A stretch of DNA of 64,000 nt, taken from JBKBUF01 sp046290815 (GTDB taxonomy: Bacteria; Bacteroidota; Bacteroidia; Cytophagales; Cytophagaceae). The notes under the pieces are model-generated. The model did no database searches, had not been told where the DNA came from, and saw nothing but the letters and a program-made list of their open reading frames with translations. The translations under genes were made by a program, and so were the position numbers. This document shows, piece by piece, positions 16,501 to 25,540 of the stretch; within the stretch, counting starts at the first letter, position 1; each line of letters opens with the position of its first letter. Where the stretch lies: NCBI GenBank assembly GCA_046290815.1, contig JBKBUF010000020.1, positions 1-64,000 on the forward strand. Direction: 5' to 3'.

Positions 16501-19413
16501 CTCTGCGGTAACTGTAGCAGATCCTGAACTTTGACCATTACATTTTATCTGAAACCCTCCTGATCCTTGAGCACTGGAGACAATTGCTCTTAGGCTATCA
16601 GGTGTAACCAGAATATTCTGATTGCTTTTTACACATCCGTTGGCATCAGTAACTGTTATGGTATAATTTCCCGCACCGACATTTAATATATCTTCAGTAG
16701 TTGCACCGTTTGACCAGGCAAAACTGTAAGGTTGTACGCCCCCTGTTACAGAAAGATCAATGGCTCCATCGTTTCCTCCAAAACATTTAGGATTGGTTTC
16801 CACTGATGATAGCTCAAGCACTGCAGGTTGACTTATATCGGCAGACCCTGAAACCTGACAGCCATTTGCGTCAGTAGCAGTTAAGGAATACGAACCGGGA
16901 GTAAGATTGATGAGGTCCTCATTTCCACTTCCATTGGACCAGTTAAACGAATAAGGGAATACTCCTCCACTTATCGTGGTCTCTATTGTACCGTTTGCTG
17001 CGTTGTGACAATTAACATTTGTCGGAGCCAGGCCTAAAGACAATTGATCAGGGTGTGTAATTGTAAAGTTGATTATTTTATAACATGCAGTGGCATCGGT
17101 AACTATGACCGAATAATTACCAGCACTTAGTCCAGATACAGTTGCATCACTTGTACCATTGCTCCACTCGTATTGATAAGGAGAAGCACCAGAATTGATC
17201 AATACATTTGCAGAACCTAATGACTGTCCATAACATGGATTATCTGTTTTAATTACATTGGCAACAAGATTGTTACAGGAATCTTTAGCAATCACGATGC
17301 TGTCCATTCTCTGGCATCCCTTGCTGTCTGTAACTGTTACCTTATAAAATCCGGGATTAAGATTGTTTATGGTTTGAGATGTCTGCCCGTTATTCCACAA
17401 ATATGTATATCCCGGGGATCCTCCCGAAGGATTGGCAGTAATCCAGCCGTTATCCTGAGTGATATTAGTAACATTACCATAAGTAAATGTATTCAGTACA
17501 GGAGTAGGGGAAGATATTGTTACACTTTTACTGCTGACACATCCTCCCTCATCATTTACAAATATTGTATATGTACCTGCAGCAAGTCCGGTGGCTACAG
17601 AATTATTCTGCCCGTTGTCCCACATATAGCTATAGGGAGGATTACCCCCTGAAGCAATCGCCGTTGCTGTTGCATCAGCATCCGCATAACAATTTAAATC
17701 AGTGCCGCTCACCTGAACATCAAAATCAGAACATGAAGGTTCGTTTACTACAACACTTCCATTAATGGTACAACCATTTGCATCAGTAACATAAACTGTA
17801 TACACTCCATAAGTAAGATTACTTATTGTGGAAGTTGTTTCGTTGTTTGACCATAAATATGAATAAGGAACTGTTCCTCCGGAGGTAACAGCAGATGCAG
17901 ATCCGTCATTTCCTCCGTTTGATGTAACATTTGTACTGCTTGTATTGAGAGAGAGCGGATCCGGAGCAACTACATTTGTGCATGTAGTGACAGGACATCC
18001 TAAGGCATCCGTTACGGTAACACAATAAGTACCGGAAGGTACTGTGATATCAGGTATTTTCGCCCCGGTATTCCAACTGTAACTGTAAGGAGGAATACCT
18101 CCGGAAGCATAAGTTGTAAGACTTGAGCTTCCTCCGTAACATGGTATTTCTGTTTTCTGAATAGTTGCTTGAACAGGAGTAGGGAATGAAATTCTCATTA
18201 CATCCTGCACCTGGGGACAACCGTTGGTATTATTAGATGTTAAAGTTAAATAAACATGACCTGCTGATACTTCGGCAGGAGTGGGATAGTAGGTTGCAGT
18301 GAGTGTATTCGGATTAGGATCAAAAGTTCCGTTTCCTCCACTCCAGGTTCCACCAGAAGCATTTTCAACTGAACCATTCAGAAATGCTCTTGGATTTATA
18401 GCACATACAGACTGATCATCTCCTGCATTTACCACAGGCATTTGGGCCACTGAGACCGGAACATTTAAAATTTCTCCAGGACAAGATGAAGCATTATACA
18501 ATCCATCCCTGATTTCTACACTGTAGTTTCCTTGTGCATTGGCAAAATAACTTGAGGAGTTTCCTACAACCGTAGAACTGCTATTCCTCCAAATGTAAGA
18601 GTAAGACCCGTTTCCTCCCGAACCGGATGCAGTAAGGTTCACCCCGCTTCCCGGACCGTTGTTACAGAAAGATGCAGGTGAAGGATTTACATTTCCGGTG
18701 AGTCTGTCATTTATATATACACGTACAGTATCACATTGCTGTATGGTGTACCCGCAGAAGTCTGCGAAAGGCATACCACATACAACATAATCTACATAAT
18801 TCGGCGCACCTTCAGCCGGACTAAATGAAGGACTTGCACAATCTGTACAGCTCAGATACGAATTGTACTGGCCAGAAGCACCGGGAAAAACAGAATTCCA
18901 TGTAACTGTTTCCGACTTGACACCTAGAACAGGAAGTTGCTTTGCACATCCAATCCTCACTGTAGTATCAGGCGGGAATACCGGCTTAGAGACTGAAGTA
19001 ATTCTATATGTATTATTATTATTTCCCGGCTTACAGAAGGTGATCCTGTGAGGGCCAATACCTGAAAGACACAATTCCTGCCCTACGGGTACCGGAGTAC
19101 CGCAACTGATCTGATAATACATCGCTCCTGAAGGCATAGCCCCGGAAGCAATTTCCAGCTTTATAGCAACAGCAGCAGGATCTAATATAACTTCAAAGGA
19201 AGTACACAACTCAACACCGGTAACGCCGCAACACTTTCCATTTCTTGCATGAACAGGAGAAACCCAACTCCCTTCAGGCTTCCCAGTAAGGTTTACCTTA
19301 TAAAAAGGAACGTTGGCATCACAGGTTGGAACCTGCGCATAAGAAAATATTGAATTTAGCGCCAGGATACATAACACAAACACATTTTTTCGACATCGTA
19401 AAATTTTTTCCAT
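13588..19413 (-). CDS. Giant SprB-like repeat adhesin with type B (CHU_C) T9SS sorting domain
   Basis: 1941 residues. Signal peptide 1-26. The N-terminal part (27 to about 400) is Cys-rich and not repetitive. From about 400 to 1850 run about 18 SprB-type repeats of 75-86 residues, each with the pattern GGxxPYxYxWSNG, a short LxAGxYxVTVTDANGC core and a linking QPD. Seven of them (about 950-1530) form a longer variant with an inserted TGPNGFTS block and an 86-residue period. The C-terminus (about 1855-1941) is a CHU_C / type B sorting domain: PTGISPNGDGLNDFFVVRG, VVVNRWGSTVF, DGTYFVVLTVNG. The protein is expected to be exported by the T9SS and displayed as a long filament; SprB itself is the mobile adhesin of gliding. 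Downstream SprF- and PorE-like genes support this. Whether it drives gliding here is inference. Confidence 0.92.
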   Translation of the reverse strand: MEKILRCRKNVFVLCILALNSIFSYAQVPTCDANVPFYKVNLTGKPEGSWVSPVHARNGKCCGVTGVELCTSFEVILDPAAVAIKLEIASGAMPSGAMYYQISCGTPVPVGQELCLSGIGPHRITFCKPGNNNNTYRITSVSKPVFPPDTTVRIGCAKQLPVLGVKSETVTWNSVFPGASGQYNSYLSCTDCASPSFSPAEGAPNYVDYVVCGMPFADFCGYTIQQCDTVRVYINDRLTGNVNPSPASFCNNGPGSGVNLTASGSGGNGSYSYIWRNSSSTVVGNSSSYFANAQGNYSVEIRDGLYNASSCPGEILNVPVSVAQMPVVNAGDDQSVCAINPRAFLNGSVENASGGTWSGGNGTFDPNPNTLTATYYPTPAEVSAGHVYLTLTSNNTNGCPQVQDVMRISFPTPVQATIQKTEIPCYGGSSSLTTYASGGIPPYSYSWNTGAKIPDITVPSGTYCVTVTDALGCPVTTCTNVVAPDPLSLNTSSTNVTSNGGNDGSASAVTSGGTVPYSYLWSNNETTSTISNLTYGVYTVYVTDANGCTINGSVVVNEPSCSDFDVQVSGTDLNCYADADATATAIASGGNPPYSYMWDNGQNNSVATGLAAGTYTIFVNDEGGCVSSKSVTISSPTPVLNTFTYGNVTNITQDNGWITANPSGGSPGYTYLWNNGQTSQTINNLNPGFYKVTVTDSKGCQRMDSIVIAKDSCNNLVANVIKTDNPCYGQSLGSANVLINSGASPYQYEWSNGTSDATVSGLSAGNYSVIVTDATACYKIINFTITHPDQLSLGLAPTNVNCHNAANGTIETTISGGVFPYSFNWSNGSGNEDLINLTPGSYSLTATDANGCQVSGSADISQPAVLELSSVETNPKCFGGNDGAIDLSVTGGVQPYSFAWSNGATTEDILNVGAGNYTITVTDANGCVKSNQNILVTPDSLRAIVSSAQGSGGFQIKCNGQSSGSATVTAEGGVADYTYLWSGPNGFTSDLTNIDSLRAGTYNVLITDAHGCTATNSIVLTQPDTFNVHFVSPVVHGGYNITCHNAATGNLSVNPSGGDSTSYVYSWTGPDGFTSDQRTISDLKAGEYHVTVSDGNGCPVSNTFMLTQPDPLNVNFNSSVHSGGFNISCFGMTGGTLGAQVSGGDTASYVFAWTGPNGFTSDQRQISNLAAGVYHISVTDANGCSVSNSFTMTQPDSMKVSFSSPEVSGGYHITCNGEKNGNLSVVMTGGDSTSYVFNWTGPNGFTSEQRTLSGLEAGAYHVVVTDANGCSVENQFVLTQPDTIKISFNSTEFSGGFNISCNGESTGSLSASVTGGDATSYNFNWSGPDGFTSNENFISGLKAGQYMLTVTDANGCTLSNNYTLTQPDSININFNATVFSGNHNITCNGANTGELAVEVSGGDTASLVFNWSGPNGFSSSNRNINNLSAGEYNLTVTDANGCTKQAAFVLTQPDSLKIEGLASSHNGSAVSCFGAADGSVTLNISGGDPSTYFYSWNGDNGFISEAKDVNGLMAGNYNVVVSDSNGCVASASFVITQPDALVASASASSNYNGFSITCHGGSDGQVQVNANGGTKDYSYTWDNGQSGNNVTGLAAGIYYITVTDKNGCTTIASVELIEPEAVVVSSNINHVPCNGFFTGVIATQVSGGAGGYTYMWNNGDTNAQINNLGAGNYNVIVRDANNCQVIHEATVLEESPLVVSVSSKNETCYESNNGQASVQVEGGVAPYVFSWSNGVQNAEVNNLEAGEYTVIVTDNNECFTVATVHISQPDSLVAELNSPITQSGYHVSFFKGNDGMIEAHVTGGTGPYMYTWNNGASINNLLNVMAGEYNLIVKDTNGCETRAKILLSEPDALAMPTGISPNGDGLNDFFVVRGLEAYPNNRLVVVNRWGSTVFRSEPYKNDWYGVNTSGESLPDGTYFVVLTVNGGEITLTGYVDVRRNR
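14760..16570 (-). repeat. Seven ~258-bp in-frame repeats inside the giant adhesin
   Basis: The stretch encodes seven consecutive copies of an 86-residue SprB variant, recognisable by W(T/S)GP(N/D)GFTS and the linker LTQPD. The copies are much more alike than the remaining repeats of the same protein, which points to recent tandem duplication. End points are approximate. Confidence 0.75.
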
Positions 19414-19801
19414 AGCGGTTGAATATTGGTTGACTTATTCTGACAACTATGGCCTGTCCTTAGACTGTTTTGAAAACTTTAAAAATTTTTGTAAATATTA
19501 GTGAGTCAAAAAGGAAAAGTACTATGGACTATGGGGAATGTACAGTTTGAAAACAATATGAAAAAATGCAAGTAATTAATAAGAATATCTATTGCTGAAT
19601 GCCTCGGGAAATATTAAAAATTTATCTCTGTTAGAAAAACATTCTGCATCAAAACAAATAAAAACAAAACAGGATTATTAATTATCCTCTTCAAATCTAA
19701 ATCAAAAAAATCATAAGGGAGAAAGGCATTTTGAGCAGGATTAATCTTACGGAATTAATAATACTCAAAATGACCTTCAATAACAAATGTCAAAAACAAT
19801 C
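19414..19801. other. Intergenic region with weak terminator hairpins
   Basis: 388 bases without a supported gene. Downstream of the gene ending at 19802 two inverted repeats are seen: CATTTTGAG/CTCAAAATG (19727-19772) and AGGAT/ATCCT (about 19671-19688), the latter followed on the minus strand by GTTTTGTTTTTA. They may terminate the phosphatase-like gene. The rest (19414-19660) must hold the promoter of the giant adhesin, but no exact TAnnTTTG box was found. Confidence 0.45.
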
Positions 19802-22800
19802 CTACTCTTTCACGACTTTAATAATATTCTCTGCTGAATGGTTTTTAATCTTAACAAAATAAATACCGGGAGAAAATCCTTCTAATAATAAAGTTCTTTC
19901 TTCTATTTCAGCATCAAAGTTCCAGACTCCCTTTAAGCTCCCTTGAAAATCATACAATTCAACAGCAACCGGATCTAATAAATCTGAAACTAATCTGATT
20001 TTATCGCTGCAAGGATTAGGAAAGAGATAAAACAAGGATTCAACTCCAATGTCCACCAATACCCTTTCACTAAACTGAACATCTCCCTTCTGATTTTCCT
20101 GCTTCACTCTAAAGTAATATCTTCCGGGAACCAGATTATCAACTTTGACTTCAAACCTATTCAATCCTTTGCTATCTGAAAAAACTGTTTGTCTGATCTG
20201 TACATTACCAGGGTTATCCTCTCTTTCCAGCTCAACAAAATATTTCATTTCTTCTTCTATAAAAGATGACCATGCCACCGAGACTGAACGATCATCAGTT
20301 TTATTTACCTCTAAGGATATAAAACTTATTGCAAGTGGTTGGTCACTGTATTCTATCACCAGATAAGCTGCTCCAGCCGGTCCTTTATCATAAGCATCAG
20401 CAGTTCGTAGTCCTGTACCGGAAGTAAAAAATGCCATTGCATTCCCTTGCATCCATCCTGGCCTTGAAATAATTTCATTTATGATTTGTTTCAGATCCGG
20501 AGTTCTCTGATCCGGTCCCTGGTCACCTACAAAAGACCAGTCTAATACGCTCCATGTTACGGATGCAGAGGTTTTGGGTCTTGATGATATATTCCCATTT
20601 GTATTAGTAAACGTTGCCGGATTATCTGCTGCCTGTCCTCTAATGGTTATAGTAGCTCCTCCCGGTGGATTAGCTTCATCCACTGTAAACTGTATATAAG
20701 CCCTGTGAATAATAGCTGTTTTAGGAATATTTACACTGGAAAATCTCAGTCCTACCATATTATCTCCCACTCCAGCTTCATGGTTTAGTTCAAGATCAGA
20801 GCTTGTCAAACTAACTGAACCGATAGCAGGAGCTCCTGGTTGTGCATTCCCTATAAGTTCTTCTGCATCATCGCTTGATGCTGTAATTTTGGAAGTAACA
20901 GTAAAAACCCCCAATTGATTGACTGTAATTTTGATTTCAGAAGAAGTACTGCTGGCACCTTTATCATCAATTGCAACAACAGTTATAGTATAATCACCTG
21001 CAGCGGAAGGACTCCATGCAAAATTATACGGTCCTGTAAAATCAGATCCTACCTTTACTCCATCAACATAAAAATCAACAACTGAAATCGTTCCATCAGA
21101 ATCATTAGCATTTGCAGCTATATTGACTTCTTGTGAAACTGAAAAATAGGATCCATTAGAAGGACTTGTAATATTCACTGTTGGAGAAGCGTTAGGAGGG
21201 CCACCTGTAACATAAGTTATACAAATCTTTGGCGCTGCATCCGCATTTCCTTCTATTGACCATGCTCTTCTTGTGCCAGTACCCGTAAAAAGAATTGTTA
21301 TCGCACTGGTATTTGCATAACCGGAACGGTTAACAATTTCCTGAATGATTGATTTCAGATCAGGTGTTGAATGGGTTCCTCCTGCTGTTGTCCATGCTGC
21401 AGGAGCCCAGTTGACAGTTGCGGTAGTTTTTGTTCTGGAGGAGATATTATTGGTTGTAGATGAAAATGTTGCTGAATTATCTGAAGCTTCACCAAATATG
21501 GAAAGATTGCATGTGCCACTTGATGGATCTTTGGCTGTAAATTCTATAGTTGCAGCTGAAATAGTAACACCTTTAGGAATATTTAAACCCGAGAATCTGA
21601 TACCAACAATCTGGTCAACTCCATCATAAACAAGTTCCAGATCTGAACTGGATGAGCTTACTGATCCTGTAGACAAATTTTGTTCTGCATCTTCAGATGC
21701 TTTACTGCAAATATTATTGGTAACCGTACCGACAGTAATGTTGACCGCAGGAGAAGTACCAACATTACCATCATTATCTGTTGCTCTTGCAGTAATTGTG
21801 TATTTCCCATCTGAAGGGATAGTCCAATTAAAATCATAGGGAGTTCCCATAACTGTTCCAACCAGGTTTCCATTAACCAGAAATTCCACTTTAGTTATAG
21901 TACCCCCGGCATCAGAAGCATTTGCTTTTAGTGTTATGGTTTGAGGTGTCGCATAATATGCTTCCTTAACCGGAGCAGTCAATGATACGATAGGTGAACC
22001 GCATGATTTATTGATGTAAATAACATCTCCGTTTCCCGGGTCCCACATATTTAATCCTGCAGGCACCTGAAAACGATTGTTGTCGCTTACCACAGGGATC
22101 GCATCTGGATTGGAAGGAATCATTACTGTACGTATTTCTATACTGCACTGATCCACAAAAATCCAGTTGTAAGAAGTAAAACTTCCCATACCTCTTGTCC
22201 AGTTTTTACCATCGTTTGCTGTACGCAAATCTCCCCAGCAGCCCTCACCTACATATACACTGCCATTTTCATCATCTCTAATAAAACCTTCCTGACTTCC
22301 GGTAGCTGTGGAAGGAACTATAGGCCATGTTTGCTTTACCACATGAGCGTCACATTCAACAATAAGTTTTACATCCTTATCTCTAAATAGCTGTGCCCAG
22401 TTGTTATATTGATTATTTCCTTCTGATTTTCCTGCTTCATGGGGCCTCATAGGTCTGTGGTATTGTGCCATTTTCCAGGTGAAACCGGGATTTGCATTCA
22501 AATCATTATTTAGCCAGGTAGTCTGATCTCCGCCAATCGGTATTTCAGTATTTAAAGTGTACACCCTTAACAGACTTCCTCCGAAATTTTGTGCGTAGTA
22601 TAATTTTGTAGGATCATTATCCTGATATGGGGCATCGAACAACTTGGAAAGATCAGTGTACCAACCACCTGCTTCATGATTTCCCTGAGCTACCACTAAA
22701 GGGATTATTCGACCGTCAGTACCTATAGTAAGTTGCCAGTCATTAAACCAGTTAGTCCATTCTGTATTTGTAGTTGTACCGGTAAAATCCCCCCCAAACA

Positions 22801-23293
22801 TAACTACATGAGGTCTGAGCTTTGCTACGATTTTATTTGCTCTTTGTCTTGCCGGATCATTGGATCTTGAATCACCTCCTGCAATTATAGAAAGTCTTTC
22901 ATTCGGATTATCAGGAGCAGTCATAAACCAGAATCTCCGGCTTACACTATTATCATCTACAATAAGAAAATAATATTTTGTATTTGGTTTTAGCCCTGTA
23001 ATTCGTGCAAAGGTGTTATTTAAACCTCTGTAATTTTCCTGAATATCATAGGCCTTTACAAATGCATAAGATGCCACATTCGTCCCGTGATCTACTTCAT
23101 CATATACCACCCTGGAATTAGATCCGCTGATTACATTCCATTGAACACATATAGTTGTAGCAGGATTGTCACGCCATACAAGTCTGTATTTATCAGTAAG
23201 ACTAAAAGCATGGAAGGAAAGGAAAAATAAAGGAGTCAAAAGAAATAAACTTTTGATCCATGAAATTCTGATTTTTGATTTTCTTGTTTTCAT
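19802..23293 (-). CDS. Secreted purple-acid-phosphatase-like metallophosphoesterase, multidomain, T9SS type A
   Basis: 1163 residues. A signal/anchor at 14-31 is followed by a fibronectin-like PAP N-terminal domain (35-125) and a calcineurin-type metallophosphoesterase domain (about 134-340). Metal ligands are visible: GGDSR with Asp141, GGDF with Asp169, GNHE (204-207), QYHRP and CDAHVV. Then comes a doubled module: an Ig-like domain (DAGGTITKVEFLVNG) followed by a ~170-residue beta domain (SSDLELVYDG...VGIRFSGLNIPKG), repeated with DSDGTISVVDFYVDG and SSDLELNHEAG. A FN3-like stretch and a type A sorting domain (LFYLFPNPCSDKI to GIYFVKIKNH) close the protein. It should act outside the cell on phosphate esters; the paired beta domains may bind polymer. 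The exact substrate is unknown. Confidence 0.82.
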   Translation of the reverse strand: MKTRKSKIRISWIKSLFLLTPLFFLSFHAFSLTDKYRLVWRDNPATTICVQWNVISGSNSRVVYDEVDHGTNVASYAFVKAYDIQENYRGLNNTFARITGLKPNTKYYFLIVDDNSVSRRFWFMTAPDNPNERLSIIAGGDSRSNDPARQRANKIVAKLRPHVVMFGGDFTGTTTNTEWTNWFNDWQLTIGTDGRIIPLVVAQGNHEAGGWYTDLSKLFDAPYQDNDPTKLYYAQNFGGSLLRVYTLNTEIPIGGDQTTWLNNDLNANPGFTWKMAQYHRPMRPHEAGKSEGNNQYNNWAQLFRDKDVKLIVECDAHVVKQTWPIVPSTATGSQEGFIRDDENGSVYVGEGCWGDLRTANDGKNWTRGMGSFTSYNWIFVDQCSIEIRTVMIPSNPDAIPVVSDNNRFQVPAGLNMWDPGNGDVIYINKSCGSPIVSLTAPVKEAYYATPQTITLKANASDAGGTITKVEFLVNGNLVGTVMGTPYDFNWTIPSDGKYTITARATDNDGNVGTSPAVNITVGTVTNNICSKASEDAEQNLSTGSVSSSSSDLELVYDGVDQIVGIRFSGLNIPKGVTISAATIEFTAKDPSSGTCNLSIFGEASDNSATFSSTTNNISSRTKTTATVNWAPAAWTTAGGTHSTPDLKSIIQEIVNRSGYANTSAITILFTGTGTRRAWSIEGNADAAPKICITYVTGGPPNASPTVNITSPSNGSYFSVSQEVNIAANANDSDGTISVVDFYVDGVKVGSDFTGPYNFAWSPSAAGDYTITVVAIDDKGASSTSSEIKITVNQLGVFTVTSKITASSDDAEELIGNAQPGAPAIGSVSLTSSDLELNHEAGVGDNMVGLRFSSVNIPKTAIIHRAYIQFTVDEANPPGGATITIRGQAADNPATFTNTNGNISSRPKTSASVTWSVLDWSFVGDQGPDQRTPDLKQIINEIISRPGWMQGNAMAFFTSGTGLRTADAYDKGPAGAAYLVIEYSDQPLAISFISLEVNKTDDRSVSVAWSSFIEEEMKYFVELEREDNPGNVQIRQTVFSDSKGLNRFEVKVDNLVPGRYYFRVKQENQKGDVQFSERVLVDIGVESLFYLFPNPCSDKIRLVSDLLDPVAVELYDFQGSLKGVWNFDAEIEERTLLLEGFSPGIYFVKIKNHSAENIIKVVKE

Positions 23294-23405
23294 ACACGTG
23301 AAATTTTGTTGTGTATGAAGAATTAGGGGATGGTGGCGGAGATATGCAAAATTGTGAGCTGAAATTTGAAGGTTTTAAGCAGCAAAACTCAGGAAAAAAG
23401 ACAGG

Positions 23406-23418
23406 TTTTTGGCGCAAC
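23406..23418 (+). repeat. Left arm of a 13-bp inverted repeat flanking the 7TM/zinc-ribbon gene
   Basis: TTTTTGGCGCAAC here is the exact reverse complement of GTTGCGCCAAAAA at 25541-25553. The two arms lie outside the gene at 23494-25383, and the bases just outside each arm are also alike (AAAAAA followed by CAG). Confidence 0.65.
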
Positions 23419-23493
23419 ATTAGAAACAAAAAACCTCAAAAATTGCAAGGAATCGAAGAATTACGAATAATTTATAACTATTATTCCCAAGGC

Positions 23494-25383
23494 TCACAAA
23501 TTTATACTTTGCGCCTCTTCTTCATTTAAAAGTATCAGAGAATCCCAACCATTGATGGTCTTTAATTTCCTCTTCTTTATCAACTCCTCTACCTTTTTAT
23601 GAAAAGCCCAGCAGGTTTTTAACCGGATATTGGTAATCCTTGAAATGTCTGTTGAAGATATTTTCCCGTCAGACTGGAAAATCAGGAAAAGCATGCTGAA
23701 AAGATTATTTAAAGGAAGCTTACTCCCTTCAAAAATAGTATTTTTAATTACTGACTCCTCATATCGGCATTTAGTGCATTTTCTGGAAAAGATATTTCTT
23801 CCCTGACAATAATGGCTATGCCCGCATTTGGTACAGGTAAATCCTTCTCCCCATTTCCTCTGCTCAATGAATCTAAAACAGGAAGTCTCGTCCGGAAATA
23901 TTTTATTAAAGTCCTCGAGAGAAACCTGCTTATTCAAAACCCTTGACTCTTCAACCTGTTGGATGTTTTTCTCCAGATATCTCTTTTCTTTATCTAATTG
24001 AATATTCCATTGGTTTATTATTTCTGCCTGCTCCTTAAGCTTATCATTAAGGGAAACCAACTCCTCATTCATTTCATTTATCCTTTTAGTTCTTTCCAGC
24101 ACCTTTTGCTCCAACTCCTTATTGACTTTGTCTTTTAATTCCTCATTGATTTTTAACTGCTCAATGATTGTCTGCTGTGCCTTATTTTTCCCAATCAATG
24201 CTTCCTCTCTTTCTATTTTTATTCTTCTTAATTTATAAGTTACTGCCAAGGAGAAGAACACTATCTCAAAAACTACGGCCATCTGGAATCCATATACGGA
24301 AAATAAATTTGCTTTAACTATATCATATCGTTCAAGAAGAGAAAGAAAAAAACTAATAGGAATAAAAAGATAACCTATAAAGAAATATAAAGAAGTTTTT
24401 GTACCTGATTTTAAAGAAATCAAAGCAGCAACGAAAATCAATAAAAAGGGAGTGAAGTATAAAATGTCTGAGACTAAAGAAGAATGAAAAAGCCCGGACA
24501 TTCGAATGATAAAGTATAAAACAAAAGCAATTACAGAAGCCGTAACCAATTTATACAGTATCAGAGATTGATTCTTCAGTTCAATTATCGTAGCAGCATA
24601 ATAAAAAAAAGATATCAGCAACAACAGACCGGATACCTTTTTGATCATGATATTAAATTCCGGAAATGAAGACCATAGGAGTTGAAAACCTAAACCAGTA
24701 GCACTTAGGGTAAATAATCCGCAGGTAAGTACATAGAGGCAATGAAATAAACTGCTTTTATCCTTTAGTGAAAAAAATAAAAACAGGTTATATATAAATA
24801 CAAGAATAAGAATCCCGTAAAATACCCCTTCAACCAAATACTCTGAAATAACGAAATTAAATAAGTTATGATTTGGGTGGATAATAAATGAAAAGCCGGT
24901 AAGAGATGCGGATTTTACCTTTAAATAGAAAACCCTTTCCTGATTATGTTCAACAGGTATTTCAAATATCAGCTTTCTATAATTGTATTTTCTATTTCCA
25001 AACGGAAAGGTCATCCCTTGCTTTACCGATTCAAATTTCCCCTTGTCGTAAAATAATTCTGCGTAACTGATATTTGGATTTTGCATTTCAAGCAGATAAA
25101 ATCCGTTTTTTTGATGTGCCTTTACAATAAATTTTATCCAATAATAACTACTGTTATTGGTATTTATATTATAGGGATATTTTCTTTCTTCTAATCTGAA
25201 AGGCAGTTGAGCAAACAAAGAATCTTCAGGATGTAAACCTACAGGATCTTCTGCAACAGATATATAATTTCCAACCACAAACACCTGCTCACTATTCAGA
25301 TGTATAGTATCCTGGCCCACTCCTGCAAAACTCCTTAACACCGCAATAATGTTTGCCAAAATGAATAGCTTCCAATGCGTCAT
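23494..25383 (-). CDS. 7TM-DISM receptor fused to an IS1595-transposase-type zinc-ribbon/HTH output domain
   Basis: 629 residues. Signal peptide 1-24; an extracytoplasmic 7TMR-DISMED2-like sensor domain (25-175; YYWIKFIVKAHQKNGFYLLEMQNP); seven transmembrane helices (about 178-395; EGVFYGILILVFIYNLFLF is typical of the family); a long coiled coil (395-485); and then, in place of the usual kinase or cyclase, a domain (487-629) with CTKC (517-520) and CTKC (536-539) around a zinc ribbon, followed by NTIFEGSKLPL and a helical STDISRITNIRLKTCWAFHKK. That order is the zinc ribbon plus DNA-binding part of IS1595/IS1016-type transposases. The DDE-type nuclease domain that should follow is absent; the protein ends about 25 residues later. 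It is likely a membrane-bound DNA-binding or regulatory protein rather than a transposase. Function is inferred; I know of no characterised protein of this build. Confidence 0.85.
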   Translation of the reverse strand: MTHWKLFILANIIAVLRSFAGVGQDTIHLNSEQVFVVGNYISVAEDPVGLHPEDSLFAQLPFRLEERKYPYNINTNNSSYYWIKFIVKAHQKNGFYLLEMQNPNISYAELFYDKGKFESVKQGMTFPFGNRKYNYRKLIFEIPVEHNQERVFYLKVKSASLTGFSFIIHPNHNLFNFVISEYLVEGVFYGILILVFIYNLFLFFSLKDKSSLFHCLYVLTCGLFTLSATGLGFQLLWSSFPEFNIMIKKVSGLLLLISFFYYAATIIELKNQSLILYKLVTASVIAFVLYFIIRMSGLFHSSLVSDILYFTPFLLIFVAALISLKSGTKTSLYFFIGYLFIPISFFLSLLERYDIVKANLFSVYGFQMAVVFEIVFFSLAVTYKLRRIKIEREEALIGKNKAQQTIIEQLKINEELKDKVNKELEQKVLERTKRINEMNEELVSLNDKLKEQAEIINQWNIQLDKEKRYLEKNIQQVEESRVLNKQVSLEDFNKIFPDETSCFRFIEQRKWGEGFTCTKCGHSHYCQGRNIFSRKCTKCRYEESVIKNTIFEGSKLPLNNLFSMLFLIFQSDGKISSTDISRITNIRLKTCWAFHKKVEELIKKRKLKTINGWDSLILLNEEEAQSINL

Positions 25384-25540
25384 TTGAAATACTTTTAGTT
25401 TTAAAAATTATGAATTTTTCTCTAAGGAAAAAAAACCTGCAAGTCATAGATATAATTCCACCATTCCGCCAAAAAGGAAAGCGAACTGATGCAGGCCGGC
25501 TCCGGAAGTTATTACGTAACAGTTGCTTATCTGTTGGCAC

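Noticed and set aside
23494..25383. An active IS1595 insertion sequence
   Set aside because: The nuclease domain is missing and the reading frame continues smoothly from membrane receptor to zinc ribbon, so this is a fusion gene rather than a transposon.
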